NCBI GenBank assembly: GCA_020025075.1
Contig: JAHHSR010000046.1
Coordinates: 1 to 12,145, forward strand
Origin: Pectinatus sp.
GTDB lineage: Bacteria > Bacillota > Negativicutes > Selenomonadales > Selenomonadaceae
Reading direction: 5' to 3'
Length of the DNA stretch: 12,145 bases
Part shown: positions 1-6,221 of the stretch, in pieces
Position numbering within the stretch: position 1 is the first letter of the stretch
Layout of the letters: each line of letters starts with the position of its first letter
Position numbers and translations under genes: made by a program
Notes under the pieces: model-generated
Told to the model about the DNA's origin: nothing
What the model saw: only the letters and a program-made list of their open reading frames with translations
Databases searched by the model: none

Positions 1-130
1 GAACTGTGTAGGGGGCTTTTGGACAGCCCCTTGAGAATAAGGGTATCCTGACAGATATGCCTGTCAGGCGTTAGTTCGTGTATCAGACTTTTCAAGAATC
101 CCCCACTTCTATAAGTGGGGGAGGTTCAAT
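1..130 (+). mobile_element. Right end / omegaRNA-like segment of an IS200/IS605 (TnpB-type) element, partial
   Basis: The left edge folds into a compact RNA-like structure. GGGGCT (12-17) pairs with AGCCCC (25-30). CCTGACAG (47-54) pairs with CTGTCAGG (61-68). GAACT (1-5) pairs with AGTTC (73-77) and encloses both. A perfect 9-bp hairpin follows, CCCCCACTT (100-108) with AAGTGGGGG (113-121), and then GGTTCAA (123-129). The segment 30-37, inside the enclosing stem, can pair with TTTTCAAG (89-96) outside it, which makes a pseudoknot. Known IS200/IS605 right ends and TnpB omegaRNAs have this plan: multi-stem scaffold, pseudoknot, and a terminal G/C hairpin a few bases from the element end. The transposase/TnpB gene would lie left of the window. 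No reading frame here is long enough to show its C terminus. The element end at about 129 is inferred from the TTCAA ending. Confidence 0.55.
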
Positions 131-145
131 GAAAGAATCTTATTA

Positions 146-250
146 AGTTAGTCCCCTTGCGGGGAAATAAGTATAGCTGATTGAATAAGAAAGCAGTTGT
201 CGTCCCCTTGTGGGGTAGCTGCCGATGCTGGCGCAGGCAAGCTTTTTGTC
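146..250 (+). other. Two related stem-loops and a T-run; unexplained structured segment
   Basis: The gene-free stretch before the acetyltransferase holds two versions of one stem-loop. Copy 1 has outer stem AGTTA (146-150) with TAGCT (174-178) and inner hairpin CCCCTTGCGGGG (153-164). Copy 2 has outer stem GCAGTT (193-198) with AGCTGC (217-222, one G-T pair) and inner hairpin CCCCTTGTGGGG (204-215). The shared GTCCCCTTGYGGGG blocks are 51 bases apart. After copy 2, TGCC..TGC (220-228) can pair with GCA GGCA (233-239), followed by AGCTTTTTG, which resembles a weak intrinsic terminator and competes with the outer stem of copy 2. I do not recognise an RNA family. It could be a small RNA, a decayed mobile element or a degenerate pair of CRISPR-like repeats. 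From 251 to 319 I see only AT-rich sequence. Confidence 0.35.
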
Positions 251-319
251 AAAATACATGACACTTTATTTTATTATATCATAATTACAATCATCTTTCT
301 GCTTTTGTATTAAAAATAT

Positions 320-348
320 TTCACAAATTATAAGAAAAAATATATAAT
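320..348 (+). promoter_or_regulatory. Putative sigma-A promoter of the GNAT gene
   Basis: TTCACA (320-325) and a consensus TATAAT (343-348) are separated by 17 bases in very AT-rich DNA. The ribosome binding site AAGGGGG (368-374) is 8 bases before the ATG at 383. The -10 is perfect and the -35 is fair. Confidence 0.5.
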
Positions 349-382
349 AAAAATAATTAATTAAGGCAAGGGGGAAATAGCT

Positions 383-943
383 ATGCAGCATCGAGGGACA
401 GAGATTATTGAGACCAAGCGCCTCTTGTTGCGGCCGTTTGAGAAAAGCGATAGCGAGGCGGCATTTTTGAATTGGACGAATGACGCGCAGGTGACGAAGT
501 TTTTGCGCTGGGCGCCGCATGATGATATTGCGGTCACCAGGCAGGTGATTGGGGAGTGGGTTTCTAATTATCGTCGGCCTGACTTCTATCAATGGGCGAT
601 AGTCCTAAAAGAAATCGATGAGCCAATCGGCTCGCTGTCCGTCGTGAAGTTGGATGAAAAGACGCAAAAAGCGCATATCGGCTATTGCATTGGCAGCAAA
701 TGGTGGAATCGGAAAATCACGACAGAGGCATTTGAGGCCGTCATCGCCTTTTTGTTTGAAAAGGTAGGGGTCAAAAGGATTGAGGCACAGCACGACCCTG
801 ATAATCCCTCTTCAGGAAAAGTGATGGAAAAATGCGGCCTAATCTATGAAGGGACATTGCGAAAGGCCAATTGGAGCAATCGGGGCATAGTCGATGTTGC
901 GATTTATAGCCTTTTGTCTAAAGAATACCAAAAAAAGATATAA
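383..943 (+). CDS. GNAT-family N-acetyltransferase (RimJ/RimL-like)
   Basis: The 186-residue protein is a normal single-domain GNAT enzyme, which moves an acetyl group from acetyl-CoA to an amine. It opens with the RimJ/RimL-type strand TKRLLLRPFEKSD (residues 11-23). It has the GYCIGSKWWN strand/turn near 100-109 and the C-terminal HDPDNPSSGKVMEKCGL segment (137-153), typical of the acetyl-CoA-binding motif B region, then EGTLRKA. The pyrophosphate loop reads N-R-K-I (109-112) where relatives usually have N-K/Q-G-I/Y, so a conserved glycine is replaced by lysine. The start is supported by AAGGGGG 8 bases upstream and a promoter. The gene stands alone and ends at a bidirectional terminator. 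The substrate cannot be told from sequence: a ribosomal-protein N terminus, a small amine or an antibiotic are all possible. The GNAT fold assignment is firm. Confidence 0.88.
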   Translation: MQHRGTEIIETKRLLLRPFEKSDSEAAFLNWTNDAQVTKFLRWAPHDDIAVTRQVIGEWVSNYRRPDFYQWAIVLKEIDEPIGSLSVVKLDEKTQKAHIGYCIGSKWWNRKITTEAFEAVIAFLFEKVGVKRIEAQHDPDNPSSGKVMEKCGLIYEGTLRKANWSNRGIVDVAIYSLLSKEYQKKI

Positions 944-948
944 TATGT

Positions 949-984
949 AAAAAAAGCCCCGGCATTTGAGCCGAGGCTTTTTTT
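949..984. terminator. Bidirectional intrinsic terminator between convergent genes
   Basis: A7 and GCC-C-CGGC (949-963), a six-base loop, then GCCG-A-GGC and T7 (970-984) form a strong stem with one internal C/A mismatch. The A-run and T-run let it work both ways. It ends the GNAT transcript on the plus strand and the glnS-transporter transcript on the minus strand. The transporter stop codon (983-985) overlaps the T-run. Confidence 0.88.
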
Positions 985-2272
985 ACATAAAGAATCTGAA
1001 ATAAATATAGGCAGTACTTATGGCAATCGACAGGAGCATGAGCGGAAAGGCAACTTTCATAAATTCTAGGAAACTTATCTTACAGCCATGTTTTGCTGCC
1101 ATACTCACGACGACGACATTGGCGCTTGCGCCGACAATCGTGCCGTTGCCGCCAAGGCAGGCGCCTAAAGAAAGCGACCACCAGAGCGGGTCGAGATGAG
1201 TCATGCCCATTGCACCAAGGTCTTTGATGAGCGGAATCATTGTGGCAACAAAGGGGATATTATCGACAAAGGCGGAAGCGATAGAACTCACCCAGAGGAT
1301 AATCATCGAAGTGGAAAGGCGATTGCCTGCCGTGAGATGAATGACCTTTTGGGCAAGTAGATTGATAACGCCTGTTTCGACGAGACCGCTAACCAAGATG
1401 AAAAGGCCGGCAAAGAAAAAGATGGCAAGCCATTCAATGCGGCTTAAAATATGGGCAATCGTCCGCTCACGCCTGGCCATACTCATAAGCATTAAGCAGC
1501 AGGCGCCCATCAGAGCAATTGTTGCTGACTCAAGATGGATAACAGAGTGCAAGGCAAAGGCAAAGACCGTGCAAAATAAAACGATGAGGCAGCGTTTCAA
1601 AAGGCGCGTGCTTTTTATATGGATATTTTCATCAAGCTGCATGATTTTTTCACGTAATTCAGGTGAGGTATGCAGCTGCTTGCGATAGATAAAAATGATA
1701 AGCCCCATCGTGATGATGAAAATAATGGTGCAGACCACACTGAGCTCTTTTAGAAAGGCCATAAAGTCCATTGATTTTACAGCGCTGCCAATCATGATGT
1801 TGGGCGGGTCACCAATCAAAGTCGCAGTGCCGCCAATGTTGGCAGAAAGAATTTGAGCAATGAGATAGGGATAAACAGGCAATTTTAATTGGGCAGTAAT
1901 CATAAAGGTTACAGGGACTGTCAAAAGGACGGTAGTCACATTATCAAGAAAGGCCGAGCATAGTGCCGTGAGAGAGGAAAGGGCCAAAAGGAGCTTAATG
2001 GGGTCGGCTTTGACCTTTTTGGCAGACCAGACAGCCAGATAATTGAAAAGACCCGTTTCGGCAGTAATATTGACTATAATCATCATGCCGGCCAAAAGGC
2101 CGATTGTATTAAAGTCGATGTGATGAATAGCTCCCTCTTGCGTCAAGATACCACAGATAATCATGAGCAAGGCACCAAATAATGCGATGACAGTTCGCTG
2201 AATTTTTTCCGAGACGATAATGGCGTAAGTGAACAAGAAGATGATAACAGCTAAAATAGCTTTCGGCTCCAA
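983..2272 (-). CDS. ArsB/NhaD-type ion transporter (IT superfamily, CitMHS domain)
   Basis: A 429-residue, very hydrophobic inner-membrane protein with about ten or more membrane segments, and no signal peptide apart from its first helix. It has the two-fold repeated design of the ion-transporter superfamily. Half one carries FLDNVTTVLLTVP (108-120) and GGTATLIGDPPN (147-158). Half two carries FVDNIPFVATMIP (335-347) and GGNGTIVGASAN (374-385). These paired DN and G-rich hairpin-loop motifs form the substrate/cation site in relatives such as ArsB, NhaD, the P protein and SLC13 carriers. A charged cytoplasmic loop near 197-227 joins the halves. The start is a TTG at 2272: it is the first start after an in-frame stop and lies 11 bases after AAGAGG. 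The gene follows glnS by 55 bases and probably shares its transcript. The substrate (anion, Na+/H+, dicarboxylate, arsenite) is undetermined; no arsenic genes are nearby. Confidence 0.85.
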   Translation of the reverse strand: MEPKAILAVIIFLFTYAIIVSEKIQRTVIALFGALLMIICGILTQEGAIHHIDFNTIGLLAGMMIIVNITAETGLFNYLAVWSAKKVKADPIKLLLALSSLTALCSAFLDNVTTVLLTVPVTFMITAQLKLPVYPYLIAQILSANIGGTATLIGDPPNIMIGSAVKSMDFMAFLKELSVVCTIIFIITMGLIIFIYRKQLHTSPELREKIMQLDENIHIKSTRLLKRCLIVLFCTVFAFALHSVIHLESATIALMGACCLMLMSMARRERTIAHILSRIEWLAIFFFAGLFILVSGLVETGVINLLAQKVIHLTAGNRLSTSMIILWVSSIASAFVDNIPFVATMIPLIKDLGAMGMTHLDPLWWSLSLGACLGGNGTIVGASANVVVVSMAAKHGCKISFLEFMKVAFPLMLLSIAISTAYIYFRFFM

Positions 2273-2293
2273 AAGAAAAACAACCTCTTTTCA

Positions 2294-2325
2294 GGTACTG
2301 CCACAATTAAAAAGCTGGCAATACC
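2294..2325 (-). other. Intercistronic stem-loop between glnS and the transporter
   Basis: GGTACTGCCA (2294-2303) and TGGCAATACC (2316-2325) form a 10-bp stem with one G-T pair in RNA and a 12-base loop. It lies entirely in the 55-base gap after the glnS stop. No T-run follows on the minus strand, so it is more likely a processing or stability hairpin than a terminator. Confidence 0.5.
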
Positions 2326-2327
2326 AA

Positions 2328-4001
2328 TTATTTTTTGGCAGCCTTCGACCAAGTATCCCGTAAGCCAACTATCCGGTTAAAGACAGGGTGATTTCTTTGG
2401 GAAGTCTTATCCACGCAGAAATACCCTTGGCGCAGGAATTGATATTTTGTTTCAGGTCCAGCCCAGGCTGCCCAGGGCTCAATTTTGCAGTTTTGTAAAA
2501 CTTGCAAGGAATTGGGATTAAGGCTAGCAATAAAATCGCTGCCTTCGTTCAAGCTGCTTTCTGTAAGCAGATAATCATAAAGGCGCACTTCGGCATCGAC
2601 AGCCGTGCTTTTTTCAACCCAATGCAACGTGCCTTTGACCTTGCGGCCAGCAGTCTTGCCGCCTTGCTTGGAATCGGGGTCGTAGGTGCAATGAAGCTCT
2701 ACGATTTCGCCGCTTTCATTTTTGATGACGGATTCGCATTTGATGATATAGGCATATTTGAGTCGCACTTCTCCTCCCGGTTTTAGGCGGAAGAATTTTT
2801 TGGGTGCTTCTTCCATGAAATCATCGCGTTCGATGAAAATTTCGCGACCAAAGGGAAGATAATGCGTTTTGTCACTGTTATAGCGGTTTTGTGCGAGCAG
2901 GTACTCGGTTTTTCCTTCCGGATAATTGTCGATAATGACCTTGAGCGGCTTTAAGACGGCCATGACGCGGTCAGCCGTTTCGTTGAGGTCTTCTCGGACA
3001 CAGTGTTCAAGCATGGTAATGTCGACAATGCTATTGCTCTTGGCAACGCCTATTTCATCGCAGAAATTGCGAATGGAGCGAGCTGTAAAGCCGCGGCGGC
3101 GTAGCCCAGAAATAGTAGGCATGCGCGGGTCATCCCAGCCATCTACATAGCCGCCGTCTACAAGCTGGCGCAGCTTTCTTTTGCTCATAATCGTGTTGGT
3201 CAAGTTAAGGCGTGCAAATTCCATTTGGCGCGGACGGGTATTTTCGTCAAAGCCAAGCGTTTCCAAAAGCCAGTTGTAAAGCGGACGATGTTCTTCAAAC
3301 TCGAGTGTACAGATGGAATGTGTGATATGCTCAAGGGCATCAGAAATGGGATGGGCAAAGTCATACATCGGATAAATGCACCATTTATCACCCGTGCGGT
3401 GGTGGGTCGTATGAGAAATGCGGTAAATGACAGGGTCGCGCATAGTAATATTAGGCGAAGCCATGTCGATTTTAGCGCGCAGTACTTTAGCGCCATTTTC
3501 AAATTCACCTTCACGCATGCGCTTGAATAAGTCGAGATTTTCCTCTACGGAACGGTTGCGATAAGGACTTTCTTTGCCGGGCTCGGTCAATGTGCCGCGG
3601 TAAGCGCGGATTTCATCAGCTGATAAGTCGCAGACGAATGCTTTGCCGAGCTTTATCAGTTCAACAGCGTAATCATAAAGCTGCTCGAAATAGTCAGAGG
3701 CATAGTGCATGCGGTCTTCCCAATCAAAGCCGAGCCACTTAATATCAGCTTGGATGGAATTTATATATTCTACATCTTCTTTGATGGGGTTTGTGTCGTC
3801 AAAGCGCAAATTGCAAAGACCGTTATATTTTTTTGCCGTGCCAAAATTCATGCAGATGGATTTGGCGTGTCCAATGTGCAGATAGCCGTTTGGTTCGGGC
3901 GGAAACCGGGTATGAATTCCGTCAGCATATTTGCCATTTTTTAAATCCTCGTCGATGGCATTATGAATGAAGTTTGATGAAGAAAATTCGTTTGTCGTCA
4001 T
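2328..4001 (-). CDS. glnS: Glutaminyl-tRNA synthetase
   Basis: A 557-residue cytosolic class I aminoacyl-tRNA synthetase that attaches glutamine to tRNA-Gln using ATP; the length matches E. coli GlnS. The signature FPPEPNGYLHIGHAKS (33-48) holds the HIGH motif at 42-45, and the second ATP motif is IMSKRKL (271-277), the GlnS form of KMSKS. Other hallmarks are LRFDDTNP (65-72), the ID-loop segment YPMYDFAHPISDALEHITHS (210-229) and the C-terminal beta-barrel anticodon-binding region (from about 340). The PPEPNG motif and the MSKRK form separate it from GltX. ATG at 4001 is preceded by GAGGG at a good distance. Upstream is the HD gene (90 bases), downstream the transporter (55 bases). Many Bacillota lack GlnS and make Gln-tRNA by the GatCAB amidotransferase, so its presence marks a lineage or transferred trait. 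Confidence 0.97.
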   Translation of the reverse strand: MTTNEFSSSNFIHNAIDEDLKNGKYADGIHTRFPPEPNGYLHIGHAKSICMNFGTAKKYNGLCNLRFDDTNPIKEDVEYINSIQADIKWLGFDWEDRMHYASDYFEQLYDYAVELIKLGKAFVCDLSADEIRAYRGTLTEPGKESPYRNRSVEENLDLFKRMREGEFENGAKVLRAKIDMASPNITMRDPVIYRISHTTHHRTGDKWCIYPMYDFAHPISDALEHITHSICTLEFEEHRPLYNWLLETLGFDENTRPRQMEFARLNLTNTIMSKRKLRQLVDGGYVDGWDDPRMPTISGLRRRGFTARSIRNFCDEIGVAKSNSIVDITMLEHCVREDLNETADRVMAVLKPLKVIIDNYPEGKTEYLLAQNRYNSDKTHYLPFGREIFIERDDFMEEAPKKFFRLKPGGEVRLKYAYIIKCESVIKNESGEIVELHCTYDPDSKQGGKTAGRKVKGTLHWVEKSTAVDAEVRLYDYLLTESSLNEGSDFIASLNPNSLQVLQNCKIEPWAAWAGPETKYQFLRQGYFCVDKTSQRNHPVFNRIVGLRDTWSKAAKK

Positions 4002-4025
4002 GATAATCCCTCGTTATTTTTATTT

Positions 4026-4044
4026 GGTCGGCTTTTGCCGTACC
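4026..4044 (-). other. Short hairpin in the glnS leader
   Basis: GGTCGGC (4026-4032) and GCCGTACC (4037-4044) form a short stem with a one-base bulge and a TTTT loop. In the minus-strand transcript it lies just upstream of the glnS ribosome binding site, in the 90-base HD-glnS gap. No T-run follows, so I do not call it a terminator. I found no convincing glnS promoter in the gap. Confidence 0.3.
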
Positions 4045-4091
4045 GGGTAATATTTCTATTTTACCATATCAGAGCAAGGATAACACTAGCT

Positions 4092-4898
4092 CTATGATGT
4101 TGGTTCGGGGAAATTGGGACGGACATCTGTCTTAGCTGCCATTTTGGCGAGGTGATTTCTTAAATGCTTTATGCCGCGCGCATACAGCTGGCTTTTGGGT
4201 AAGGATGCGATAATTTCCTCAATGTAGCCGGCTTGGTCGATTTTTTGTGCCGACCAAGAAAAATTGAGGTCATAGGCCCACAAAAGGCGCACGACTTTGT
4301 GGTCGTTCATGCTTTGCATTTGACGATAATCGCCCTGGCCGCCATTTTCGAGCGTCTCTATAAATTGCTGCCCACAGATACTCTCATCTGGTGGCGTTAG
4401 ATATGGCTGAAGGACGCGATAGATATCTATCTTGTCGCAGTCGCGAATCAGGCGGGCGAAAAAGAGCTGTCGCCGGTCATCAGTTAATGAGATTTCTTTG
4501 GCATTGTGATTTCCTATTGCAAAGCGGAAAATGTCTTGTGTTTTTTCATCGATTTCATTCCAACCTTTGATGCTCGGCAACAGGCGTACCGAAAGCGCGG
4601 CGTGATTTTCAGAGGCGGCATCACTAAAAGTATGATATTTGCTGTATTGATGGAAACGACCTATATCGTGCAAGCGACCTAAGAGCTTGGCGATTAATGT
4701 ATCATAAGCGCATAGCTCAAGATGAGCGGCAAGCTCAGCACAAAGCGCCGTGACGCGGTGTGTGTGCTCCTTTTTTATTGCGATGGCTTTTTGGACATCC
4801 TCTTGGTCAGATTCAAAACTTGCGATGTACGCGTCAAGCCAACGGCCACTTTCTTCAAAAAAATTATCCAGTCTGGAAGTGTTTTTTCTTTTTTGCAT
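4092..4898 (-). CDS. HD-domain metal-dependent phosphohydrolase, function unassigned
   Basis: A 268-residue soluble protein with a clear HD domain. The metal/catalytic residues are H47 (in KKEHTHRV; H45 is nearby), H77-D78 in GRLHDIGRF (74-82), H99 (ENHA), H131 in GNHN and D155 in RDCDKIDIYR (152-161). The family's H...HD...D set is therefore complete and the enzyme is probably active. HD proteins hydrolyse phosphate esters of nucleotides and related compounds. The spacing of the extra histidines (83, 89, 99, 131) suggests the larger HD subgroup, but the substrate is unknown. No transmembrane segment or partner domain is seen. The C-terminal third (about 170-268) is helical and charged with no motif I recognise. 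Start ATG at 4898 has CCTAGG seven bases upstream. It is the first gene of the minus-strand HD-glnS-transporter run and is divergent from lysR. Confidence 0.8.
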   Translation of the reverse strand: MQKRKNTSRLDNFFEESGRWLDAYIASFESDQEDVQKAIAIKKEHTHRVTALCAELAAHLELCAYDTLIAKLLGRLHDIGRFHQYSKYHTFSDAASENHAALSVRLLPSIKGWNEIDEKTQDIFRFAIGNHNAKEISLTDDRRQLFFARLIRDCDKIDIYRVLQPYLTPPDESICGQQFIETLENGGQGDYRQMQSMNDHKVVRLLWAYDLNFSWSAQKIDQAGYIEEIIASLPKSQLYARGIKHLRNHLAKMAAKTDVRPNFPEPTS

Positions 4899-4928
4899 AT
4901 TTTTTACCTAGGTTTTGCAGATTGACAA

Positions 4929-4969
4929 ACTATTTTAGCGATATTTTGGCCAAAAAACATCAAAATAGT
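4929..4969. promoter_or_regulatory. Large nested dyad between the HD gene and lysR; possible operator
   Basis: Outer arms ACTATTTT (4929-4936) and AAAATAGT (4962-4969) are perfect inverted repeats. At their centre lies the 12-bp palindrome TTTTGGCCAAAA (4944-4955), with GAT/ATC (4940-4942, 4959-4961) in between. The two dyads share nearly the same centre (4949-4950). The site is in the divergent intergenic region, 30-70 bases upstream of the HD start. ATCAAAAT also occurs as a direct repeat at 4959-4966 and 4973-4980. Confidence 0.4.
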
Positions 4970-4978
4970 ATTATCAAA

Positions 4979-5098
4979 ATGGATTTAGATGCTTTTTTTA
5001 ACAAGCGAGTTTATTATAACATAAAACCATCGAATGGTAACTATCTCACTAGGATTACATTAGGGAATAGTGAAAAAAGTATCAAAGTTGATAAATAA
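4979..5098 (+). CDS. Possible 39-residue microprotein
   Basis: An ATG-to-TAA frame encodes 39 residues beginning MDLDAFFNKRVYY and ending KSIKVDK, mildly basic with a few aromatics. No Shine-Dalgarno sequence precedes the ATG, no promoter is clearly placed for it, and I recognise no family. Against that, it fills much of an otherwise AT-rich 312-base gap, and its composition is less AT-biased than the sequence on either side. It may equally be the decayed end of a former gene: the same frame stays open for well over 200 bases upstream, running antisense through the HD gene. Treat as hypothetical. Confidence 0.2.
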   Translation: MDLDAFFNKRVYYNIKPSNGNYLTRITLGNSEKSIKVDK

Positions 5099-5133
5099 TT
5101 TTTATTTTATTATAGATTATTTGGTATGCTGTA

Positions 5134-5142
5134 TGCTATAAT
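5134..5142 (+). promoter_or_regulatory. Putative extended -10 promoter of lysR
   Basis: TGCTATAAT (5134-5142) is a perfect extended -10 element (TGn plus TATAAT). The -35 at the right distance is poor, as is usual for extended -10 promoters. TATGCT is repeated in tandem just before it (5125-5136). The inverted repeat TATCAA/TTGATA (5080-5093) upstream could be a regulator site. The transcript would have a leader of about 60 bases. Confidence 0.5.
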
Positions 5143-5210
5143 AAATAAAACATATAATTTTTAGACAGATATATAAATACTCATAATTGATGTTTGCAGG
5201 AGGCATCACG

Positions 5211-6083
5211 ATGGAATTAAAACAGTTAGAATATTTTCAGATGACCAGTCGCTTGAGAAATATCACGCGTGCGGCAAAACGTTTGCGCGTTTCTCAGCCC
5301 AATATTACTGTAGCCATTAAAAAGCTTGAAAACGAGCTTGGCATACAGCTTTTTGACCGCAGCCAAAAGCAACTTTCGCTGACACCGGAAGGAGCGGTCT
5401 TTTTAAATCGCATTGATTTGGCTTTGCGCAATATTCAAGATGCTGTCTTAGAAGTAAATGATTATAAGAAATTGCAAAAAGGCACGATAAAGATTGGGAT
5501 TCCTTCGATGATTGGAGCCTTTTTGTTTCCGCGTATTTTCTCAAGCTTTCAGCAAAAATATTCTCATTTGGATATTTACCTTTATGAAAAAGGCTCGATG
5601 ACGATACGTGAGCAGATTGAACGAGACGAGCTCGACTTTGGCATTGTAATTATTTCGGGAGCGTCGGCTAATTTAGAGCTTTTGCCAATGTCTAAAAATC
5701 AGCTTATGGCCTGTGTGCCGCTTGACCATCCGCTTGCCCAGAATAAGTCGATAAGTCTCAGCAGCCTTGATTCGCAAAATGTCATCATGCTCAAAGATGG
5801 CTCTTATTTGAGAAATCTTTTACTCAAGAAGATGGCGGCAGAAAATGTCAAGACGAATGTCGTTTTAGAATCAAATCAAATTGAGACGATTAAGGGACTT
5901 GTCGCTAGTGGTGTCGGCATGGCTTTCCTTCTCGACTTTGTCGTTAAAGATGCGCCGAATATTAAGGTGTTGCCATTTGAAGACCCAATTTTTGTCGATG
6001 TAGGACTGGCGTGGAAGAAGGACCGTTATATATCAAAAGCGGCTCAGTCATTTATCGAGTTTTGCCAAAATACGTTGCATTGA
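5211..6083 (+). CDS. LysR-family transcriptional regulator
   Basis: A 290-residue DNA-binding regulator of standard LysR length. The N-terminal winged helix-turn-helix is canonical: MELKQLEYFQ, then NITRAAKRLRVSQPNITVAI (residues 17-36), LENELGIQLFDRS and LTPEGAVFL. The rest is the periplasmic-binding-protein-like co-inducer domain, with GTIKIGIPSMIG starting its first strand (about 90-101) and LVASGVGMAFLLDFVV near 235-250. ATG at 5211 is chosen because AGGAGG (5198-5203) sits seven bases before it; an in-frame ATG at 5187 would add eight residues but overlaps that site. LysR proteins often control a divergent neighbour, so the HD-glnS-transporter group is a candidate target, although leuS (downstream) has its own promoter and T-box. 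The effector is unknown. Confidence 0.93.
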   Translation: MELKQLEYFQMTSRLRNITRAAKRLRVSQPNITVAIKKLENELGIQLFDRSQKQLSLTPEGAVFLNRIDLALRNIQDAVLEVNDYKKLQKGTIKIGIPSMIGAFLFPRIFSSFQQKYSHLDIYLYEKGSMTIREQIERDELDFGIVIISGASANLELLPMSKNQLMACVPLDHPLAQNKSISLSSLDSQNVIMLKDGSYLRNLLLKKMAAENVKTNVVLESNQIETIKGLVASGVGMAFLLDFVVKDAPNIKVLPFEDPIFVDVGLAWKKDRYISKAAQSFIEFCQNTLH

Positions 6084-6097
6084 TTATGACAAAGTTG

Positions 6098-6124
6098 TAA
6101 AAATCATTATTATCATGATTTTTA
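6098..6124. terminator. AT-rich perfect inverted repeat after lysR, possible weak terminator
   Basis: TAAAAATCAT (6098-6107) and ATGATTTTTA (6115-6124) are perfect 10-bp inverted repeats around a seven-base loop, 14 bases after the lysR stop. With no G/C-rich core and only a short T-run within the stem, termination would be weak. Further on, AAAAAG (6134-6139) and GCTTTTTTT (6152-6160) could add a second weak hairpin. It may instead be a protein-binding site. Confidence 0.4.
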
Positions 6125-6161
6125 GGAATGGTTAAAAAGTGCGCCAAGAGAGCTTTTTTTC

Positions 6162-6191
6162 TTGACGAAAAAGAGATAAATCAGATATAAT
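6162..6191 (+). promoter_or_regulatory. leuS promoter
   Basis: TTGACG (6162-6167) and a consensus TATAAT (6186-6191) are separated by 18 bases. Transcription would start near 6198, leaving a leader of about 240 bases that contains the T-box. Confidence 0.75.
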
Positions 6192-6221
6192 AAAAAAAAT
6201 ACAATCATCTATAAAATAAAG

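Noticed and set aside
146..222. Functional CRISPR array
   Set aside because: Only two imperfect 14-base blocks with short spacing and no third repeat.
3200..3530. Overlapping frames on both strands inside glnS
   Set aside because: They lie inside conserved glnS sequence and have no RBS or recognisable domain.
4922..4927. TTGACA as a lysR or microprotein -35 box
   Set aside because: No acceptable -10 element at 16-18 bases downstream; the extended -10 at 5134-5142 is better placed for lysR.
5187..5210. Longer LysR start MMFAGGIT
   Set aside because: It would place AGGAGG inside the coding sequence. ATG 5211 has ideal spacing, and the family begins MELKQLEYF.
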